A stretch of DNA of 64,000 nucleotides. Source: Mycolicibacter acidiphilus. GTDB lineage: Bacteria; Actinomycetota; Actinomycetes; Mycobacteriales; Mycobacteriaceae. Below are positions 51,187 to 61,693 of the stretch, piece by piece. The notes below the pieces were generated by a model that was not told the DNA's origin, made no database searches, and saw only the letters and a program-made list of their open reading frames with translations. Every line of letters starts with the position of its first letter. Positions within the stretch are counted from its first letter, which is position 1. The DNA lies in the NCBI RefSeq assembly GCF_018455725.1, contig NZ_JAHCLR010000006.1:1-64000 (forward strand), in the 5' to 3' direction. The position numbers and the translations under genes are program-made.

Positions 51187-51445
51187 ACGGATCGTCGTTG
51201 TTCAGGGTTGCCGACTTGTCACCAACCTCCGGCGCTTGTGCTGAAAGCATCGCCTGCTCAAGATCTTCCACGGCTGTGAGGATCGGCGGCACCCGGACGG
51301 GCACATCGACTGGCAGAGTCCTGCTGGACAGACCTACACCACCTGCCCGACAGCAGGCTGCTGCTGGACGGCAGCACACCCATCGCTCGGTAAGGTGTCA
51401 TCGCCGATCCAGGCGAGGCTCACCAGCGAACGGAGGTGATGGCGC

Positions 51446-52975
51446 GTGTCTACCGAACTGCGGCCCGCCGGCAACGCCGGGGTATCGCTGCAGACGCTGG
51501 CCGACCAGGTCGGGGCGGGTCTGACGGCCGGCGGTTCGGCCCCGGAGGTGCAGGTCACTGGGGTCACGCTGCGCGCTCAGGCCGCGCTGCCCGGCGACCT
51601 GTTCGCGGCGCTGCCCGGTTCGGTCACCCACGGCGCCCGGTATGCGGTCGACGCGATCGAGCGCGGGGCGGCTGCCGTGCTCACCGACGCCGCCGGGGCC
51701 GCCGAGATCGGTGCGGACTGCCCGGTGCCGGTGCTGGTGCACCCCGCCCCCCGCGACGTGCTCGGAGAACTGGCTGCCACCGTCTACAGCCGGCCCAGCG
51801 ACCGGGTGACGGTCATCGGCATCACCGGAACATCGGGCAAGACCACCACCACCTATCTGATCGAGGCCGGGTTGCGGGCCGCAGGTCGCACCGTCGGCCT
51901 GATCGGCACCGTGGGCACCCGCATCGACGGCGTCGACGTGCCCAGTGCGCTGACCACCCCGGAAGCGCCGGCGCTGCAGGCACTGCTGGCGGCGATGGCG
52001 CAGCGCGGGGTGGACACCGCGGTGATGGAGGTGTCCAGCCACGCGCTGAGCCTGGGCCGGGTGGACGGGATACGTTTCGCGGTCGGCGGTTTCACCAACC
52101 TGTCCCGCGACCACCTGGACTTCCACCACACGATGGCGGAGTACTTCGAGGCCAAGGCCAGGCTGTTCGACCCGGCGTCGCCGGTGCACGCTGCCACCGC
52201 GGTGGTCTGCGTGGACGACGACGCCGGTGCGGCGATGGCGCAGCGGGCGGCGAACGCCGTCACCGTCAGCGTCACCGGCAAGTCGGCCCAGTGGACCGTC
52301 GAGCAGGTGACCCAGCAGCCCGACGGCAGTCAGGAATTCACGGTGGTCGACCCCGCCGGGGTGCACCACCGAGTCGGCATCCGACTGCCGGGTGCCTACA
52401 ACATCGCCAATTGCCTTGTCGCCCTGGCGGTTCTCGACGCGGTCGGGGTGTCGCCGGAGCAGGCGGCGCCGGCGCTGCGCGACGCCAGCGTGCCCGGCCG
52501 ACTGGAGCCGATCGACCGGGGTCAGGGCTTCCTGGCGCTGGTCGACTACGCGCACAAGCCCGGCGCGCTGGAGGCGGTGCTGCAGACCCTGCGCCGCGAC
52601 CGGCACCACCCGCAGGCCCGGGTGGCGGTGGTGTTCGGCGCCGGTGGCGACCGGGACCACGGCAAGCGCGCCCCGATGGGGCGGATCGCCGCGGATCTGG
52701 CCGACCTGGTGGTAATCACCGACGACAACCCGCGCAGCGAGGACCCCGCCGCGATTCGCCGCGACGTGCTGGCCGGTGCCGCCGACGGCGCCGCGGAGGT
52801 GGTCGAGGTCGGTGACCGGCGGGCCGCGATCGCCCACGCGGTGCGCTGGGCGCGGCCCGGCGACATCGTGCTGGTGGCCGGGAAGGGCCACGAAACCGGG
52901 CAGACCGCAGGTGGGCGAACCGAACCGTTCGACGACCGGGTGGAGTTGGCGGCGGCACTGGAGTCCCGACCGTGA
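51446..52975 (+). CDS. murE: UDP-MurNAc-tripeptide synthetase (meso-DAP ligase)
   Basis: MurE adds meso-diaminopimelate to UDP-MurNAc-L-Ala-D-Glu in the cytosol. The ATP loop is [14 protein letters not shown], the carbamylated-Lys region is [15 protein letters not shown], and the C-terminal domain contains the meso-DAP recognition motif DDNPRSEDP (DNPR), which distinguishes it from lysine-adding enzymes. [16 protein letters not shown] is also typical. GTG 51446 has GGAGGTGATGG upstream; an overlapping ATG at 51439 is out of frame. The stop overlaps murF by 4 nt. Upstream is the decayed region, so a local promoter is expected. The product has 509 residues. Confidence 0.97.
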   Translation: MSTELRPAGNAGVSLQTLADQVGAGLTAGGSAPEVQVTGVTLRAQAALPGDLFAALPGSVTHGARYAVDAIERGAAAVLTDAAGAAEIGADCPVPVLVHPAPRDVLGELAATVYSRPSDRVTVIGITGTSGKTTTTYLIEAGLRAAGRTVGLIGTVGTRIDGVDVPSALTTPEAPALQALLAAMAQRGVDTAVMEVSSHALSLGRVDGIRFAVGGFTNLSRDHLDFHHTMAEYFEAKARLFDPASPVHAATAVVCVDDDAGAAMAQRAANAVTVSVTGKSAQWTVEQVTQQPDGSQEFTVVDPAGVHHRVGIRLPGAYNIANCLVALAVLDAVGVSPEQAAPALRDASVPGRLEPIDRGQGFLALVDYAHKPGALEAVLQTLRRDRHHPQARVAVVFGAGGDRDHGKRAPMGRIAADLADLVVITDDNPRSEDPAAIRRDVLAGAADGAAEVVEVGDRRAAIAHAVRWARPGDIVLVAGKGHETGQTAGGRTEPFDDRVELAAALESRP

Positions 52976-54480
52976 TCGCGTTGAGCCTGGCCCGGATCGC
53001 CGAGATCGTCGGCGGCCGTCTCACCGACATCACCCCGGAGCGGGCCGCGACCACCCTGGTCACCGGGACCGTCGAGTTCGACTCCCGCAAGATCGCACCC
53101 GGCGGGTTGTTCCTGGCGCTGCCCGGCGCCCGCGTCGACGGCCACGACCATGCGGCCGCGGCGATCGGGGCCGGTGCGGTGGTGGTGCTGGCGGCGCGCC
53201 CGGTCGGGGTGCCGGCGATAGTCGTCGACCCGATCGGATCCAACAGCCGATCCGGCGTGCTGGAGCACGACGACGATGCCGGATCCGGTGCCGCGGTGCT
53301 GGCCGCGCTGGCGAAACTGGCCGCCGCCGTGGCCGCCGAGCTGGTCGCGAGCGGACTGACGATCATCGGGGTCACCGGTTCGGCCGGCAAGACCTCCACC
53401 AAGGACATGCTGGCGGCGGTGCTGGCGCCGCTGGGGCAGGTGGTGGCGCCGCCCGGTTCCTTCAACAACGAGCTGGGCCACCCGTGGACGGTGCTGCGGG
53501 CCGACGAGAGCACCGACTACCTGATCCTGGAACTGTCGGCGCGGCATCGGGGCAACATCGCCGCCCTGGCGGCGATCGCCCCGCCGCAGATCGGGGTGGT
53601 GCTCAACGTCGGGACCGCGCACCTGGGCGAGTTCGGCTCGCGCGAGGCGATCGCCGAAACGAAAGCTGAACTGCCACAGTCCGTTCCGGCAGACGGTCTG
53701 GTGGTGCTGAACGCCGACGACACGGCGGTCGCCGCGATGGCCGCACAGACGCAGGCGAGGGTGGTGCGGGTCAGCCGCACCGAAGGCGCCGACGTCTGGG
53801 CCGGCCCGGTCACCCTCGACGAACTGGCCCGCCCGCGCTTCACACTGCACGCCGGGGAGCAATCCGCGGAGGTGGCGCTGGCGGTCTCCGGCGACCACCA
53901 GGTCGGCAACGCACTGTGCGCGGCGGCGGTCGCACTGCACTGCGGCGCTACCCCCGAACAGGTGGCCGCTGCGCTGGCCGCGGCCGGCCCGGTGTCGGCG
54001 CACCGCATGCAGGTGCAGACCCGCGCCGACGGGGTGACCGTGATCGATGACGCCTACAACGCCAACCCCGATTCGATGCGGGCCGCCCTGCAGTCGTTGG
54101 CCTGGATCGCCCGCGGTGACGGCCCGGTGTCGCGGCGCAGCTGGGCGGTGCTGGGGGAGATGGCGGAGCTGGGCGACGACGCGATAACCGAGCATGACCG
54201 CATCGGTCGGCTGGCGGTGCGCTTAGATGTGAGTCGGCTTATTGTCGTCGGAGTTGGGAGATCGATGAGCGCGATGTACCACGGCGCGGTGATGGAGGGC
54301 TCGTTCGGAGCCGAGGCCGTCGCCGTCGCCGACGTCGACGCTGCACTCGCCCTGCTGCGGGCCGAACTCGAGTCCGGCGACGTGGTGCTGGTCAAGGCGT
54401 CGAACTCCGCCGGACTGACCGTGCTGGCCGAGAAGCTGGTCGGGGCGCTGGTCGCCGACGATAAGGGCACCGCCCGATGA
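52972..54480 (+). CDS. murF: UDP-MurNAc-tripeptide D-alanyl-D-alanine ligase
   Basis: MurF adds the D-Ala-D-Ala dipeptide, completing the pentapeptide precursor. The three Mur ligase domains are evident: the N-terminal part with [17 protein letters not shown], the ATP loop [35 protein letters not shown], and the C-terminal [18 protein letters not shown] 52972 shares GTGA with the murE stop, and the murF stop shares ATGA with mraY. The length of 502 residues is normal. All residues of the ATP loop are intact. It belongs to the coupled murE-murF-mraY-murD string. Confidence 0.97.
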   Translation: MIALSLARIAEIVGGRLTDITPERAATTLVTGTVEFDSRKIAPGGLFLALPGARVDGHDHAAAAIGAGAVVVLAARPVGVPAIVVDPIGSNSRSGVLEHDDDAGSGAAVLAALAKLAAAVAAELVASGLTIIGVTGSAGKTSTKDMLAAVLAPLGQVVAPPGSFNNELGHPWTVLRADESTDYLILELSARHRGNIAALAAIAPPQIGVVLNVGTAHLGEFGSREAIAETKAELPQSVPADGLVVLNADDTAVAAMAAQTQARVVRVSRTEGADVWAGPVTLDELARPRFTLHAGEQSAEVALAVSGDHQVGNALCAAAVALHCGATPEQVAAALAAAGPVSAHRMQVQTRADGVTVIDDAYNANPDSMRAALQSLAWIARGDGPVSRRSWAVLGEMAELGDDAITEHDRIGRLAVRLDVSRLIVVGVGRSMSAMYHGAVMEGSFGAEAVAVADVDAALALLRAELESGDVVLVKASNSAGLTVLAEKLVGALVADDKGTAR

Positions 54481-55556
54481 TCATGATCCTGATCGCCGCC
54501 GGCGTCGCGCTGATGGTGGCCATCCTGCTCACCCCGGTGCTGATCCGGCTGTTCACCCGGCAGGGCTTCGGTCAGGAGATCCGCGAGGACGGCCCGCAGA
54601 GCCACCAGGCCAAACGCGGCACCCCGTCGATGGGCGGGGTGGCGATCGTCACCGGCATCTGGGCCGGCTATCTCACCGCGCAACTGGCCGGCTTCGTCTT
54701 CTACGGCACCGGGCCGTCCGCATCCGGCCTGCTGGTGCTGGGTCTGGCCACCGCGCTGGGCGTGGTCGGGTTCATCGACGACCTCATCAAGATCCGCCGC
54801 TCGCGCAACCTCGGGCTGAACAAGACCGCGAAGACCGTCGGGCAGGTCGGTGCGGCCGTCCTGTTCGGCATGCTCGTGCTGAGATTCCGCAACAACGCCG
54901 GCCTGACCCCGGGTAGCCCGGAACTGTCCTACGTGCGGGAGATCGCCACCGTCACCCTGCCGGCCGTGGCGTTCGTGCTGTTCGTCGTCCTGATCGTCAG
55001 CGCCTGGTCCAACGCGGTGAACTTCACCGACGGCCTGGACGGTCTGGCGGCCGGGGCGATGGCGATGGTCAGCGCCGCCTACGTGCTGATCACCGTCCAG
55101 CAGCACCACAACGCGTGCGCTATTGCACCGGGACCGGGTTGCTACAACGTCCGCGACCCGCTGGACCTGGCGCTGGTGGCCGCCGCGACTGCCGGCGCCT
55201 GCGTCGGCTTCCTGTGGTGGAACGCCGCCCCGGCGAAGATCTTCATGGGCGACACCGGATCGCTGGCGCTGGGCGGGATCATCGCCGGGCTGTCGATCAC
55301 GACCCGCACCGAGATCCTCGCGGTGGTGCTCGGCGGGCTGTTCGTCGCCGAGATCGTCTCGGTCGTCATCCAGATCCTGGCGTTTCGCACCACCGGTCGC
55401 CGGGTGTTCCGGATGGCGCCGTTCCACCATCACTTCGAGCTGGCCGGCTGGGCGGAGACCACGGTCATCATCCGGTTCTGGCTGCTGACGGCTATCGCCT
55501 GCGGGTTGGGCGTCTCACTGTTCTACGGCGAGTGGTTCACCGCCGTCGGCGGCTGA
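54477..55556 (+). CDS. mraY: Phospho-MurNAc-pentapeptide translocase (lipid I synthase)
   Basis: MraY (MurX) transfers phospho-MurNAc-pentapeptide to decaprenyl phosphate, giving lipid I in the membrane. About ten hydrophobic helices are present. The catalytic aspartates are in [16 protein letters not shown] and [12 protein letters not shown], and the HHH-type motif is in [12 protein letters not shown]. The KRGTPSMGG segment after the first helix is conserved. It is the target of capuramycin and related nucleoside antibiotics, which is family knowledge. ATG 54477 overlaps the murF stop, and only one nucleotide separates its stop from the GTG of murD. The product has 359 residues. Confidence 0.97.
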   Translation: MIMILIAAGVALMVAILLTPVLIRLFTRQGFGQEIREDGPQSHQAKRGTPSMGGVAIVTGIWAGYLTAQLAGFVFYGTGPSASGLLVLGLATALGVVGFIDDLIKIRRSRNLGLNKTAKTVGQVGAAVLFGMLVLRFRNNAGLTPGSPELSYVREIATVTLPAVAFVLFVVLIVSAWSNAVNFTDGLDGLAAGAMAMVSAAYVLITVQQHHNACAIAPGPGCYNVRDPLDLALVAAATAGACVGFLWWNAAPAKIFMGDTGSLALGGIIAGLSITTRTEILAVVLGGLFVAEIVSVVIQILAFRTTGRRVFRMAPFHHHFELAGWAETTVIIRFWLLTAIACGLGVSLFYGEWFTAVGG

Positions 55557-55557
55557 C

Positions 55558-57072
55558 GTGCTGAGCGAGCTGTCGCCCGGGGCGCGGGTGCTGGTCGCCG
55601 GCGCCGGGGTGACCGGGCGGGCCGTGCTGGCCGCGTTGACGCCGCTGGGCGTGGACCTGTCGCTCTGCGACGACGACCCGGCTGCGTTGCGCGCCTATCC
55701 CGACGTGGCGACGCTGAGCCCGTCGGCGGCCGCCGCGCAGATCAGCGGCTACGACCTCGTCGTCACCAGCCCCGGATTTCCGCCGAGCACCCCAGTGCTG
55801 GCCGCGGCCGCGGCAGCGGGAGTGCCGATCTGGGGTGACGTCGAACTGGCCTGGCGCCTGGATGCCGCCGGGCACTACGGGCCGCCGCGGCGCTGGCTGG
55901 TGGTGACCGGCACCAACGGCAAGACGACGACGACGTCGATGCTGCACGCGATGCTTCTCGCGGCGGGGTTGCGCGCCCAGCTCTGCGGCAACATCGGCAG
56001 CCCGGTGCTCGATGTGCTGAGCGAGCCGGCCGGCGGTTCAGCGAGGCTCGACGGAGGAGAGCGGAAGCTGGGACCGCCGCATGAATCCGAACTGCTCGCG
56101 GTCGAGCTGTCCAGTTTCCAGCTGCACTGGGCGCCGTCACTGCGACCGGCAGCCGGCGCCGTGCTCAACATCGCCGAGGACCACCTGGACTGGCATGGCG
56201 GCATGGCCGGCTACACCGCCGACAAGGCGCGCGCGCTGCACGGCGAGGTCGCGGTCGTCGGCATGGATGACGCCCGGGCGGCGGCGTTGCTGCCCGACGC
56301 CCCCGCCGGGGTCAAGGTCGGCTTCCGGCTGGGCGAGCCGGCGCCGGGGGAGTTCGGCGTGGTCGGCGGGGCGCTGGTGGACCGGGCGTTCGCCGACAGC
56401 CTGGCGCTGGCGCCGGTGGCGTCGATACCGGTGCCGGGCCCGGTCGGGGTGCTGGACGCGCTGGCCGCCGCCGCACTGGCCCGCAGTGCCGGTGTGCCGG
56501 CCGAGGCGATCGCGGCCGCGCTGGCGTCGTTCCAGGTCGGGCGGCATCGTGCCGAACTGGTCGCGGTCGCCGGCGGCGTCAGCTACGTCGACGATTCCAA
56601 GGCCACCAATCTGCATGCCGCCGAGGCGTCGGTGCTGTCGCATCCCCGGGTGGTGTGGGTGGCCGGTGGCCTGCTCAAGGGCGCCACCGACGCCGCGCTC
56701 GACGCCACCGTCACCCGGATCGCCGATCACCTGGTCGGGGCCGTGCTGATCGGCCGAGACCGCCAGGCGGTTGCCGAGGCGTTATCCCGACACGCACCGA
56801 ATGTCCCGGTTGTCCACGTTGTGGCAAGCGAAGATGCTGGTATGGATGTTGCTGTCGTTTCTCCAGATGCTCGTGTGACACGAGTGATCTCCGAGTCCGA
56901 CGGGCCGCTGGGTGCCCGGGTGATGACGACGGTGGTGGCCGCCGCCGGCGAATTGGCCGCACCCGGCGACACGGTGCTGCTGGCACCGGCGGGCGCATCG
57001 TTCGACCAGTTCACCGGATACGCCGCCCGCGGCGAGGCGTTCGCGGCCGCCGCACGCGCCGCCGCCGAGTAG
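55558..57072 (+). CDS. murD: UDP-MurNAc-L-alanine:D-glutamate ligase with an internal 19-residue insertion
   Basis: MurD adds D-glutamate to UDP-MurNAc-L-alanine. It has the N-terminal Rossmann part ([17 protein letters not shown]), the ATP loop [14 protein letters not shown], the SSFQLHW and [11 protein letters not shown] motifs, VDDSKATN and [15 protein letters not shown]. Compared with my memory of M. tuberculosis MurD, 19 residues ([19 protein letters not shown], 56032-56088) are inserted in frame between VLDVLSEPA and [14 protein letters not shown]. The insertion lies between the ATP loop and the next catalytic motif, so it is probably a surface loop that is tolerated. GTG 55558 is 1 nt after the mraY stop. 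Confidence 0.95.
   Translation: MLSELSPGARVLVAGAGVTGRAVLAALTPLGVDLSLCDDDPAALRAYPDVATLSPSAAAAQISGYDLVVTSPGFPPSTPVLAAAAAAGVPIWGDVELAWRLDAAGHYGPPRRWLVVTGTNGKTTTTSMLHAMLLAAGLRAQLCGNIGSPVLDVLSEPAGGSARLDGGERKLGPPHESELLAVELSSFQLHWAPSLRPAAGAVLNIAEDHLDWHGGMAGYTADKARALHGEVAVVGMDDARAAALLPDAPAGVKVGFRLGEPAPGEFGVVGGALVDRAFADSLALAPVASIPVPGPVGVLDALAAAALARSAGVPAEAIAAALASFQVGRHRAELVAVAGGVSYVDDSKATNLHAAEASVLSHPRVVWVAGGLLKGATDAALDATVTRIADHLVGAVLIGRDRQAVAEALSRHAPNVPVVHVVASEDAGMDVAVVSPDARVTRVISESDGPLGARVMTTVVAAAGELAAPGDTVLLAPAGASFDQFTGYAARGEAFAAAARAAAE
56032..56088 (+). repeat. 57-nt in-frame insertion in murD
   Basis: This segment is absent from the M. tuberculosis MurD I remember. It contains a ribosome-site-like GGAGGAGAG and, 21 nt later, CATGA, a start/stop overlap motif. 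Those traits are typical of intercistronic repeats of the MIRU kind and odd inside a gene. Its length is a multiple of three, so murD stays open. Confidence 0.5.
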
Positions 57073-57078
57073 GTCCGC

Positions 57079-58596
57079 GTGATCGGCGCACTCGCCCGGC
57101 TGCGGCGCCGGGGCTCCGCTGACGCCGCGGCAGCCGACGAGGCGGCACCGACCGCGCACGTCAGCACCGACGCGGCCGGCCCGCGCACCCGGTTCGGGGC
57201 GTGGCTCGGCCGCCCGATGACCTCCTTTCACCTGATCGTCGCCGTCGCTGCGCTGCTGACCACGCTGGGGCTGATCATGGTGCTCTCGGCGTCGGGGGTG
57301 GAGTCCTACGGAGCCGACGGGTCGGCGTGGCGGATCTTCGCCAAGCAGGTGCTCTGGACCGTGATCGGGCTGGGCGCCTGCTACGTGGCGCTGCGGATGC
57401 CGGTCCGGTTCCTGCGCCGGATCGCGCTGCCCGGCTTCGCATTCACCATCGTGCTGCTGGTGCTGGTGCTGATCCCCGGGATCGGCACGCTGTCCAACGG
57501 CTCCCGCGGCTGGTTCGTCATCGCCGGGTTCTCCATGCAGCCCTCCGAGCTGGCGAAGATCGCCTTCGCGATCTGGGGTGCGCACCTGCTGGCGGCCCGC
57601 CGGATGGAACAGGCGACGCTGTTCGAGATGCTGGTGCCACTGGTGCCGGCCGCCGTCGTCGCACTGATCCTGATCGTCGCCCAGCCCGACCTCGGCCAGA
57701 CGGTGTCGCTGGGCATCATCCTGCTGTCGCTGCTCTGGTACGCCGGCCTGCCGCTGAAGGTGTTCACCACCTCGCTGGCCGCGGTCGTCGCCGCCGCGGC
57801 GGTACTGGCCATCTCGGAGGGCTACCGGTCCGACCGGGTGCGGTCCTGGCTGGACCCCGACGCGGACGCTCTGGGCTCGGGATACCAGGCCAAACAGGCG
57901 AAGTTCGCGCTGGCGAACGGCGGCGTCTTCGGTGACGGGCTGGGGCAGGGGACCGCGAAGTGGAACTACCTGCCCAACGCACATAACGACTTCATCTTCG
58001 CGATCATCGGCGAGGAACTCGGCTTTGTCGGCGCGTTCGGACTGCTGGCGCTGTTCGGGCTGTTCGGCTACACCGGGATGCGGATTGCCAAACGGTCCGC
58101 CGACCCGTTCCTGCGACTGCTCACCGCGACCACCACGATGTGGGTGATCGGTCAGTCGTTCATCAACGTCGGCTATGTGATCGGGCTGCTGCCGGTGACC
58201 GGACTCCAGCTGCCGCTGATCTCCGCGGGCGGGACGTCCACGGCCACAACCCTTCTGATGATCGGCCTGATGGCCAACGCGGCACGGCACGAACCGGAGG
58301 CGGTGGCCGCGCTGCGGGCCGGCCGCGACGACCGGATGAACCGCCTGCTGCGGCTGCCGCTGCCCGAACCCTACGCACCGACTCGGGCCGAGGCGCTGCG
58401 CGACCGGCTGCGATCACGCCCGCAGTCCCCCGAACGGGAGCGCCGGAACGGCCGGACACCCGCGCGCAAGACCGCCGCCCGGTCGGCGCGGACCCGGTCG
58501 GTGCAACGATCCGGATCCGCGACCGGGCATCATGGAGGCGGCCGGCGTCCGTCGGGTGGACGCGCACGCTCATTGGAAGGTCAGCGTTACGGGTGA
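57079..58596 (+). CDS. ftsW: Septal peptidoglycan polymerase FtsW
   Basis: FtsW is a SEDS-family glycosyltransferase that polymerises lipid II at the septum together with PbpB. Ten hydrophobic helices are visible. The signature loop reads [21 protein letters not shown] (split by the helix end), the catalytic Asp is probably in [13 protein letters not shown], and [23 protein letters not shown] and the terminal [19 protein letters not shown] are conserved. A cytosolic N-terminal part of about 45 residues and a basic C-terminal tail of about 95 residues, both mycobacterial features, flank the core. GTG 57079 lies 6 nt after murD; the stop overlaps murG (GTGA). The product has 505 residues. Confidence 0.96.
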   Translation: MIGALARLRRRGSADAAAADEAAPTAHVSTDAAGPRTRFGAWLGRPMTSFHLIVAVAALLTTLGLIMVLSASGVESYGADGSAWRIFAKQVLWTVIGLGACYVALRMPVRFLRRIALPGFAFTIVLLVLVLIPGIGTLSNGSRGWFVIAGFSMQPSELAKIAFAIWGAHLLAARRMEQATLFEMLVPLVPAAVVALILIVAQPDLGQTVSLGIILLSLLWYAGLPLKVFTTSLAAVVAAAAVLAISEGYRSDRVRSWLDPDADALGSGYQAKQAKFALANGGVFGDGLGQGTAKWNYLPNAHNDFIFAIIGEELGFVGAFGLLALFGLFGYTGMRIAKRSADPFLRLLTATTTMWVIGQSFINVGYVIGLLPVTGLQLPLISAGGTSTATTLLMIGLMANAARHEPEAVAALRAGRDDRMNRLLRLPLPEPYAPTRAEALRDRLRSRPQSPERERRNGRTPARKTAARSARTRSVQRSGSATGHHGGGRRPSGGRARSLEGQRYG

Positions 58597-59735
58597 ACGA
58601 CTCCGACAGCACGCCGGTGCACCGCAGGCCGATATCGGTGGTGCTCGCCGGCGGCGGCACCGCCGGTCATGTCGAGCCCGCGATGGCCGTCGCCGACGCC
58701 CTGACCGCCCTGGACCCCGACGTCGCGATCACCGCGCTGGGCACCGCCCGGGGACTGGAGACACGGCTGGTGCCGGCTCGCGGCTACCGACTGGAACTGA
58801 TCACGCCGGTGCCGCTGCCCCGCAAGCTCAACGCTGACCTGGCCCGGCTGCCGCTGCGGGTGCTGCGCGCCGTCCGGCAGACTCGGGCGGTGCTCGACAC
58901 CGTCGAGGCCGACGTGGTGATCGGCTTCGGCGGTTACGTGGCGCTGCCGGCCTACCTGGCCGCCCGGGGGCTGCGTCGCCGTGTCCCAGTCGTCATCCAT
59001 GAGGCCAACGCCCGGGCCGGCCTGGCCAACCGGGTCGGTGCCCGCGGTGCCCGTCGGGTGCTGTCCGCGGTGGCCGACTGCGGTCTGCGGCGCACCGAGG
59101 TGGTCGGTGTGCCGGTGCGGGAGGCGATCACGTCGCTGGACCGCGCGGCGCTGCGGTCGGCGGCCCGCGCCGAGTTCGGGTTCGCCGACGACGCGCGGGT
59201 GCTGCTGGTCTTCGGCGGCTCCCAGGGCGCGCAGTCGATCAACCGGGCGGTCTCCGGCGCCGCCGAACAGCTTGCGGCAGCCGGTGTTTCGGTGCTGCAC
59301 GCGCACGGGCCGAAGAACACCCTGGACCTGCCCGCACCCGCCGCGGGCGCACCGCCGTACGTGGCGGTGCCTTACCTGGACCGGATGGACTTGGCGTACG
59401 CCGCCGCCGACCTGGCGATCTGCCGGTCCGGGGCGATGACGGTCGCCGAGGTGTCGGCGGTCGGGTTGCCGGCGGTCTACGTGCCACTGCCGATCGGCAA
59501 CGGCGAGCAGCGGCTGAACGCGCTGCCGGTGGTCGAGGCCGGCGGCGGTCTGCTGGTCGACGACGCCGCCCTGACCCCTGATTTCGTGGCGGAGACGGTG
59601 GCGGGGCTGCTCACCGACGGGCCGCGGCTGGCCGCGATGACGGAGGCGGCGGTGACGGCCGGGCATCCGGATGCGGCCCGCCGGGTGGCTTCCGTCGCGC
59701 TGGACGTCGCGAGCGCAGCGAGGGGCGGCCAGTGA
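58593..59735 (+). CDS. murG: UDP-GlcNAc:lipid I N-acetylglucosaminyltransferase
   Basis: MurG converts lipid I to lipid II on the inner face of the membrane. It is a GT-B enzyme with the first G-loop [20 protein letters not shown], the second [15 protein letters not shown], the [12 protein letters not shown] motif, and the UDP-GlcNAc region [23 protein letters not shown] (split between strand and helix) followed by EQRLNALPV. The start GTG 58593 overlaps the ftsW stop. The last 14 residues, [14 protein letters not shown], are encoded by the first partial copy of the 56-bp repeat; the aligned M. tuberculosis end is similar (AALAVATGAG), suggesting the repeat grew out of the murG 3' end. The product has 380 residues. 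Confidence 0.96.
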   Translation: MNDSDSTPVHRRPISVVLAGGGTAGHVEPAMAVADALTALDPDVAITALGTARGLETRLVPARGYRLELITPVPLPRKLNADLARLPLRVLRAVRQTRAVLDTVEADVVIGFGGYVALPAYLAARGLRRRVPVVIHEANARAGLANRVGARGARRVLSAVADCGLRRTEVVGVPVREAITSLDRAALRSAARAEFGFADDARVLLVFGGSQGAQSINRAVSGAAEQLAAAGVSVLHAHGPKNTLDLPAPAAGAPPYVAVPYLDRMDLAYAAADLAICRSGAMTVAEVSAVGLPAVYVPLPIGNGEQRLNALPVVEAGGGLLVDDAALTPDFVAETVAGLLTDGPRLAAMTEAAVTAGHPDAARRVASVALDVASAARGGQ

Positions 59736-60242
59736 GCGGGATGAGCACCGTCGCGCTGGACGTCGCGAGCGCAGCGAGGGGCGGCCAGTGAGCGGGATGA
59801 GCACCGTCGCGCTGGACGTCGCGAGCGCAGCGAGGGGCGGCCAGTGAGCGGGATGAGCACCGTCGCGCTGGACGTCGCGAGCGCAGCGAGGGGCGGCCAG
59901 TGAGCGGGATGAGCACCGTCGCGCTGGACGTCGCGAGCGCAGCGAGGGGCGGCCAGTGAGCGGGATGAGCACCGTCGCGCTGGACGTCGCGAGCGCAGCG
60001 AGGGGCGGCCAGTGAGCGGGATGAGCACCGTCGCGCTGGACGTCGCGAGCGCAGCGAGGGGCGGCCAGTGAGCGGGATGAGCACCGTCGCGCTGGACGTC
60101 GCGAGCGCAGCGAGGGGCGGCCAGTGAGCGGGATGAGCACCGTCGCGCTGGACGTCGCGAGCGCAGCGAGGGGCGGCCAGTGAGCGGGATGAGCACCGTC
60201 GCGCTGGACGTCGCGAGCGCAGCGAGGGGCGGCCAGTGAGCG
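59692..60242 (+). repeat. 56-bp tandem array (9.8 perfect copies) between murG and murC
   Basis: Identical 56-bp units recur with GTGAGC at 59732, 59788, 59844, 59900, 59956, 60012, 60068, 60124, 60180 and finally 60236, which is the murC start. The first partial copy is the end of murG. I checked every copy by eye and found no mismatch. 56 is not a multiple of three, but 60 minus the 4-nt overlap is: each unit is one 20-codon ORF (19 residues plus stop) overlapping the next by GTGA. This is the layout of MIRU elements described in M. tuberculosis operons such as senX3-regX3. Confidence 0.97.
59732..60239 (+). other. Chain of nine coupled 19-codon mini-ORFs
   Basis: Each repeat unit reads GTG AGC GGG ATG ... 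CAG TGA and would give the peptide (M)[18 protein letters not shown]. The TGA of each overlaps the GTG of the next. GAGGGG, a ribosome-site-like string, lies 6 nt before every GTG, including that of murC. The mini-ORFs are at 59732-59791 and then every 56 bp to 60180-60239. A ribosome leaving murG would need nine re-initiations to reach murC, or ribosomes must enter at murC directly. Whether the peptides accumulate is unknown. Confidence 0.75.
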
Positions 60243-61693
60243 CCCGGGAGCTGCCGCCCGAACTGCAGCGGGTGCACATGATCGGCATCGGGGGAGCGGG
60301 CATGTCCGGTATCGCCCGGATCCTGCTGGACCGCGGTGGGCTGGTGTCGGGGTCGGACGCCAAGGAGTCCCGCGGCCTGCAGGCGTTGCGGGCCCGCGGT
60401 GCACAGGTCAGGGTCGGCCACGACCCGTCCGCACTGGATCTGCTTCCCGGCGGGCCCACGACCGTCGTCAGCACCCATGCGGCGATCCCCAAGACCAACC
60501 CGGAACTGGTCGAAGCCCACCGCCGCGGCATCCCGGTGGTGCTGCGCCCGGTGGTGCTGGCCAAGCTGATGGCCGACTACACCACGCTGATGGTCACCGG
60601 CACCCACGGCAAGACGTCCACCACCTCGATGCTGGTGGTCGCGCTGCAGCACTGCGGGCTGGACCCGTCGTTCGCGGTCGGCGGCGAACTCGGCGAGGCC
60701 GGTACCAACGCGCACCACGGCAGTGGCGACTGCTTCGTCGCCGAGGCCGATGAGAGCGACGGCTCGCTGCTGGAGTACACCCCAGACGTCGCCGTGGTGA
60801 CCAACATCGAAGCCGACCACCTGGACTTCTTCGGCAGCGCCGACGCCTACACGCACGTGTTCGACGAGTTCGCGGCACGGATCGCACTCGGTGGGGCGCT
60901 GGTGGTGTGCGTCGACGATCCGGGTGCCGCCGCACTGGCGGATCGCAGTGCGGCGCAGGGGATCCGAGTGCTGCGCTACGGGAGTGGCGGCGATGCGCCG
61001 CTGGCCGCCCGACTGCTGGACTGGGAGCAGCAGGGCACCGGTGCGGTCGCGCAGATCGCGCTGGCCGGCTCCGACCGCGTCGAGGCGATGCGGCTGTCGA
61101 TCCCGGGCCGGCACATGGCGCTCAACGCGCTCGGGGCGCTGCTGGCGGCCACCGAGATCGGGGCGCCGCTGGACGCCGTGCTGGACGGGCTGGCCGGGTT
61201 CGAGGGGGTGCGCCGGCGCTTCGAACTGGTCGACGCCGTCGGCTCGGTGCGGGTTTTCGACGACTACGCGCACCATCCCACCGAGATCGCGGCGACGCTC
61301 GCCGCGGTGCGGGCGATGCTGACCGAACTCGGCGCCGGCCGCAGTGTGGTGGTGTTCCAGCCCCATCTGTATTCGCGGACAAAGACTTTCGCCGCGGAAT
61401 TCGGTGCTGCACTGAGCGGCGCCGACGAGGTCTTCGTGCTCGACGTCTACGGTGCGCGCGAACAGCCGATCCCGGGCGTCAGCGGCGCGATCGTCGCCGA
61501 GCACGTGCGGGTGCCGGTGCACTACCTGCCGGACTTCTCCGCGGTGCCGGCGGCAGTGGCCGCGGCGGCGGTACCGGGTGACGTGATCGTGACGATGGGT
61601 GCGGGCGACGTGACGATCCTCGGCCCGGAGATCGTGACCGCGCTGCACGAACGAGCCGACCGGACGATCCCCGGTCGGCCGAGTGTGCTGTGA
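60236..61693 (+). CDS. murC: UDP-N-acetylmuramate:L-alanine ligase
   Basis: MurC adds the first amino acid, L-alanine, to UDP-MurNAc. The motifs are [20 protein letters not shown], the ATP loop [42 protein letters not shown] and [10 protein letters not shown]. The start GTG 60236 coincides with the last GTG of the 56-bp array, and [14 protein letters not shown] aligns with the known N-terminus. It is essential in mycobacteria, yet its translation start is 504 nt beyond the murG stop across the mini-ORF chain. The stop overlaps ftsQ by 4 nt. The product has 485 residues. Confidence 0.97.
   Translation: MSARELPPELQRVHMIGIGGAGMSGIARILLDRGGLVSGSDAKESRGLQALRARGAQVRVGHDPSALDLLPGGPTTVVSTHAAIPKTNPELVEAHRRGIPVVLRPVVLAKLMADYTTLMVTGTHGKTSTTSMLVVALQHCGLDPSFAVGGELGEAGTNAHHGSGDCFVAEADESDGSLLEYTPDVAVVTNIEADHLDFFGSADAYTHVFDEFAARIALGGALVVCVDDPGAAALADRSAAQGIRVLRYGSGGDAPLAARLLDWEQQGTGAVAQIALAGSDRVEAMRLSIPGRHMALNALGALLAATEIGAPLDAVLDGLAGFEGVRRRFELVDAVGSVRVFDDYAHHPTEIAATLAAVRAMLTELGAGRSVVVFQPHLYSRTKTFAAEFGAALSGADEVFVLDVYGAREQPIPGVSGAIVAEHVRVPVHYLPDFSAVPAAVAAAAVPGDVIVTMGAGDVTILGPEIVTALHERADRTIPGRPSVL

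Larger units (their letters stand above)
50617..51445. other. Decayed accessory region between pbpB and murE
   Basis: These 829 bp interrupt the otherwise gapless dcw cluster. The base composition is visibly less GC-rich than in the neighbours. No intact large gene is present. Several short minus-strand frames overlap in different phases (91 codons at 51104-51379, 79 codons at 50947-51186, then two coupled small frames at 50775-50903 and 50695-50778), a pattern of a minus-strand insertion that has been broken by frameshifts. A TAAGGT box at 51391-51396 may be a fresh promoter for murE. M. tuberculosis carries unrelated genes at the same spot, so this is an insertion-tolerant site. Confidence 0.6.

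Noticed and set aside
59692-60242. CRISPR array
   Set aside because: The copies are directly adjacent with no unique spacers, and there are no cas genes.
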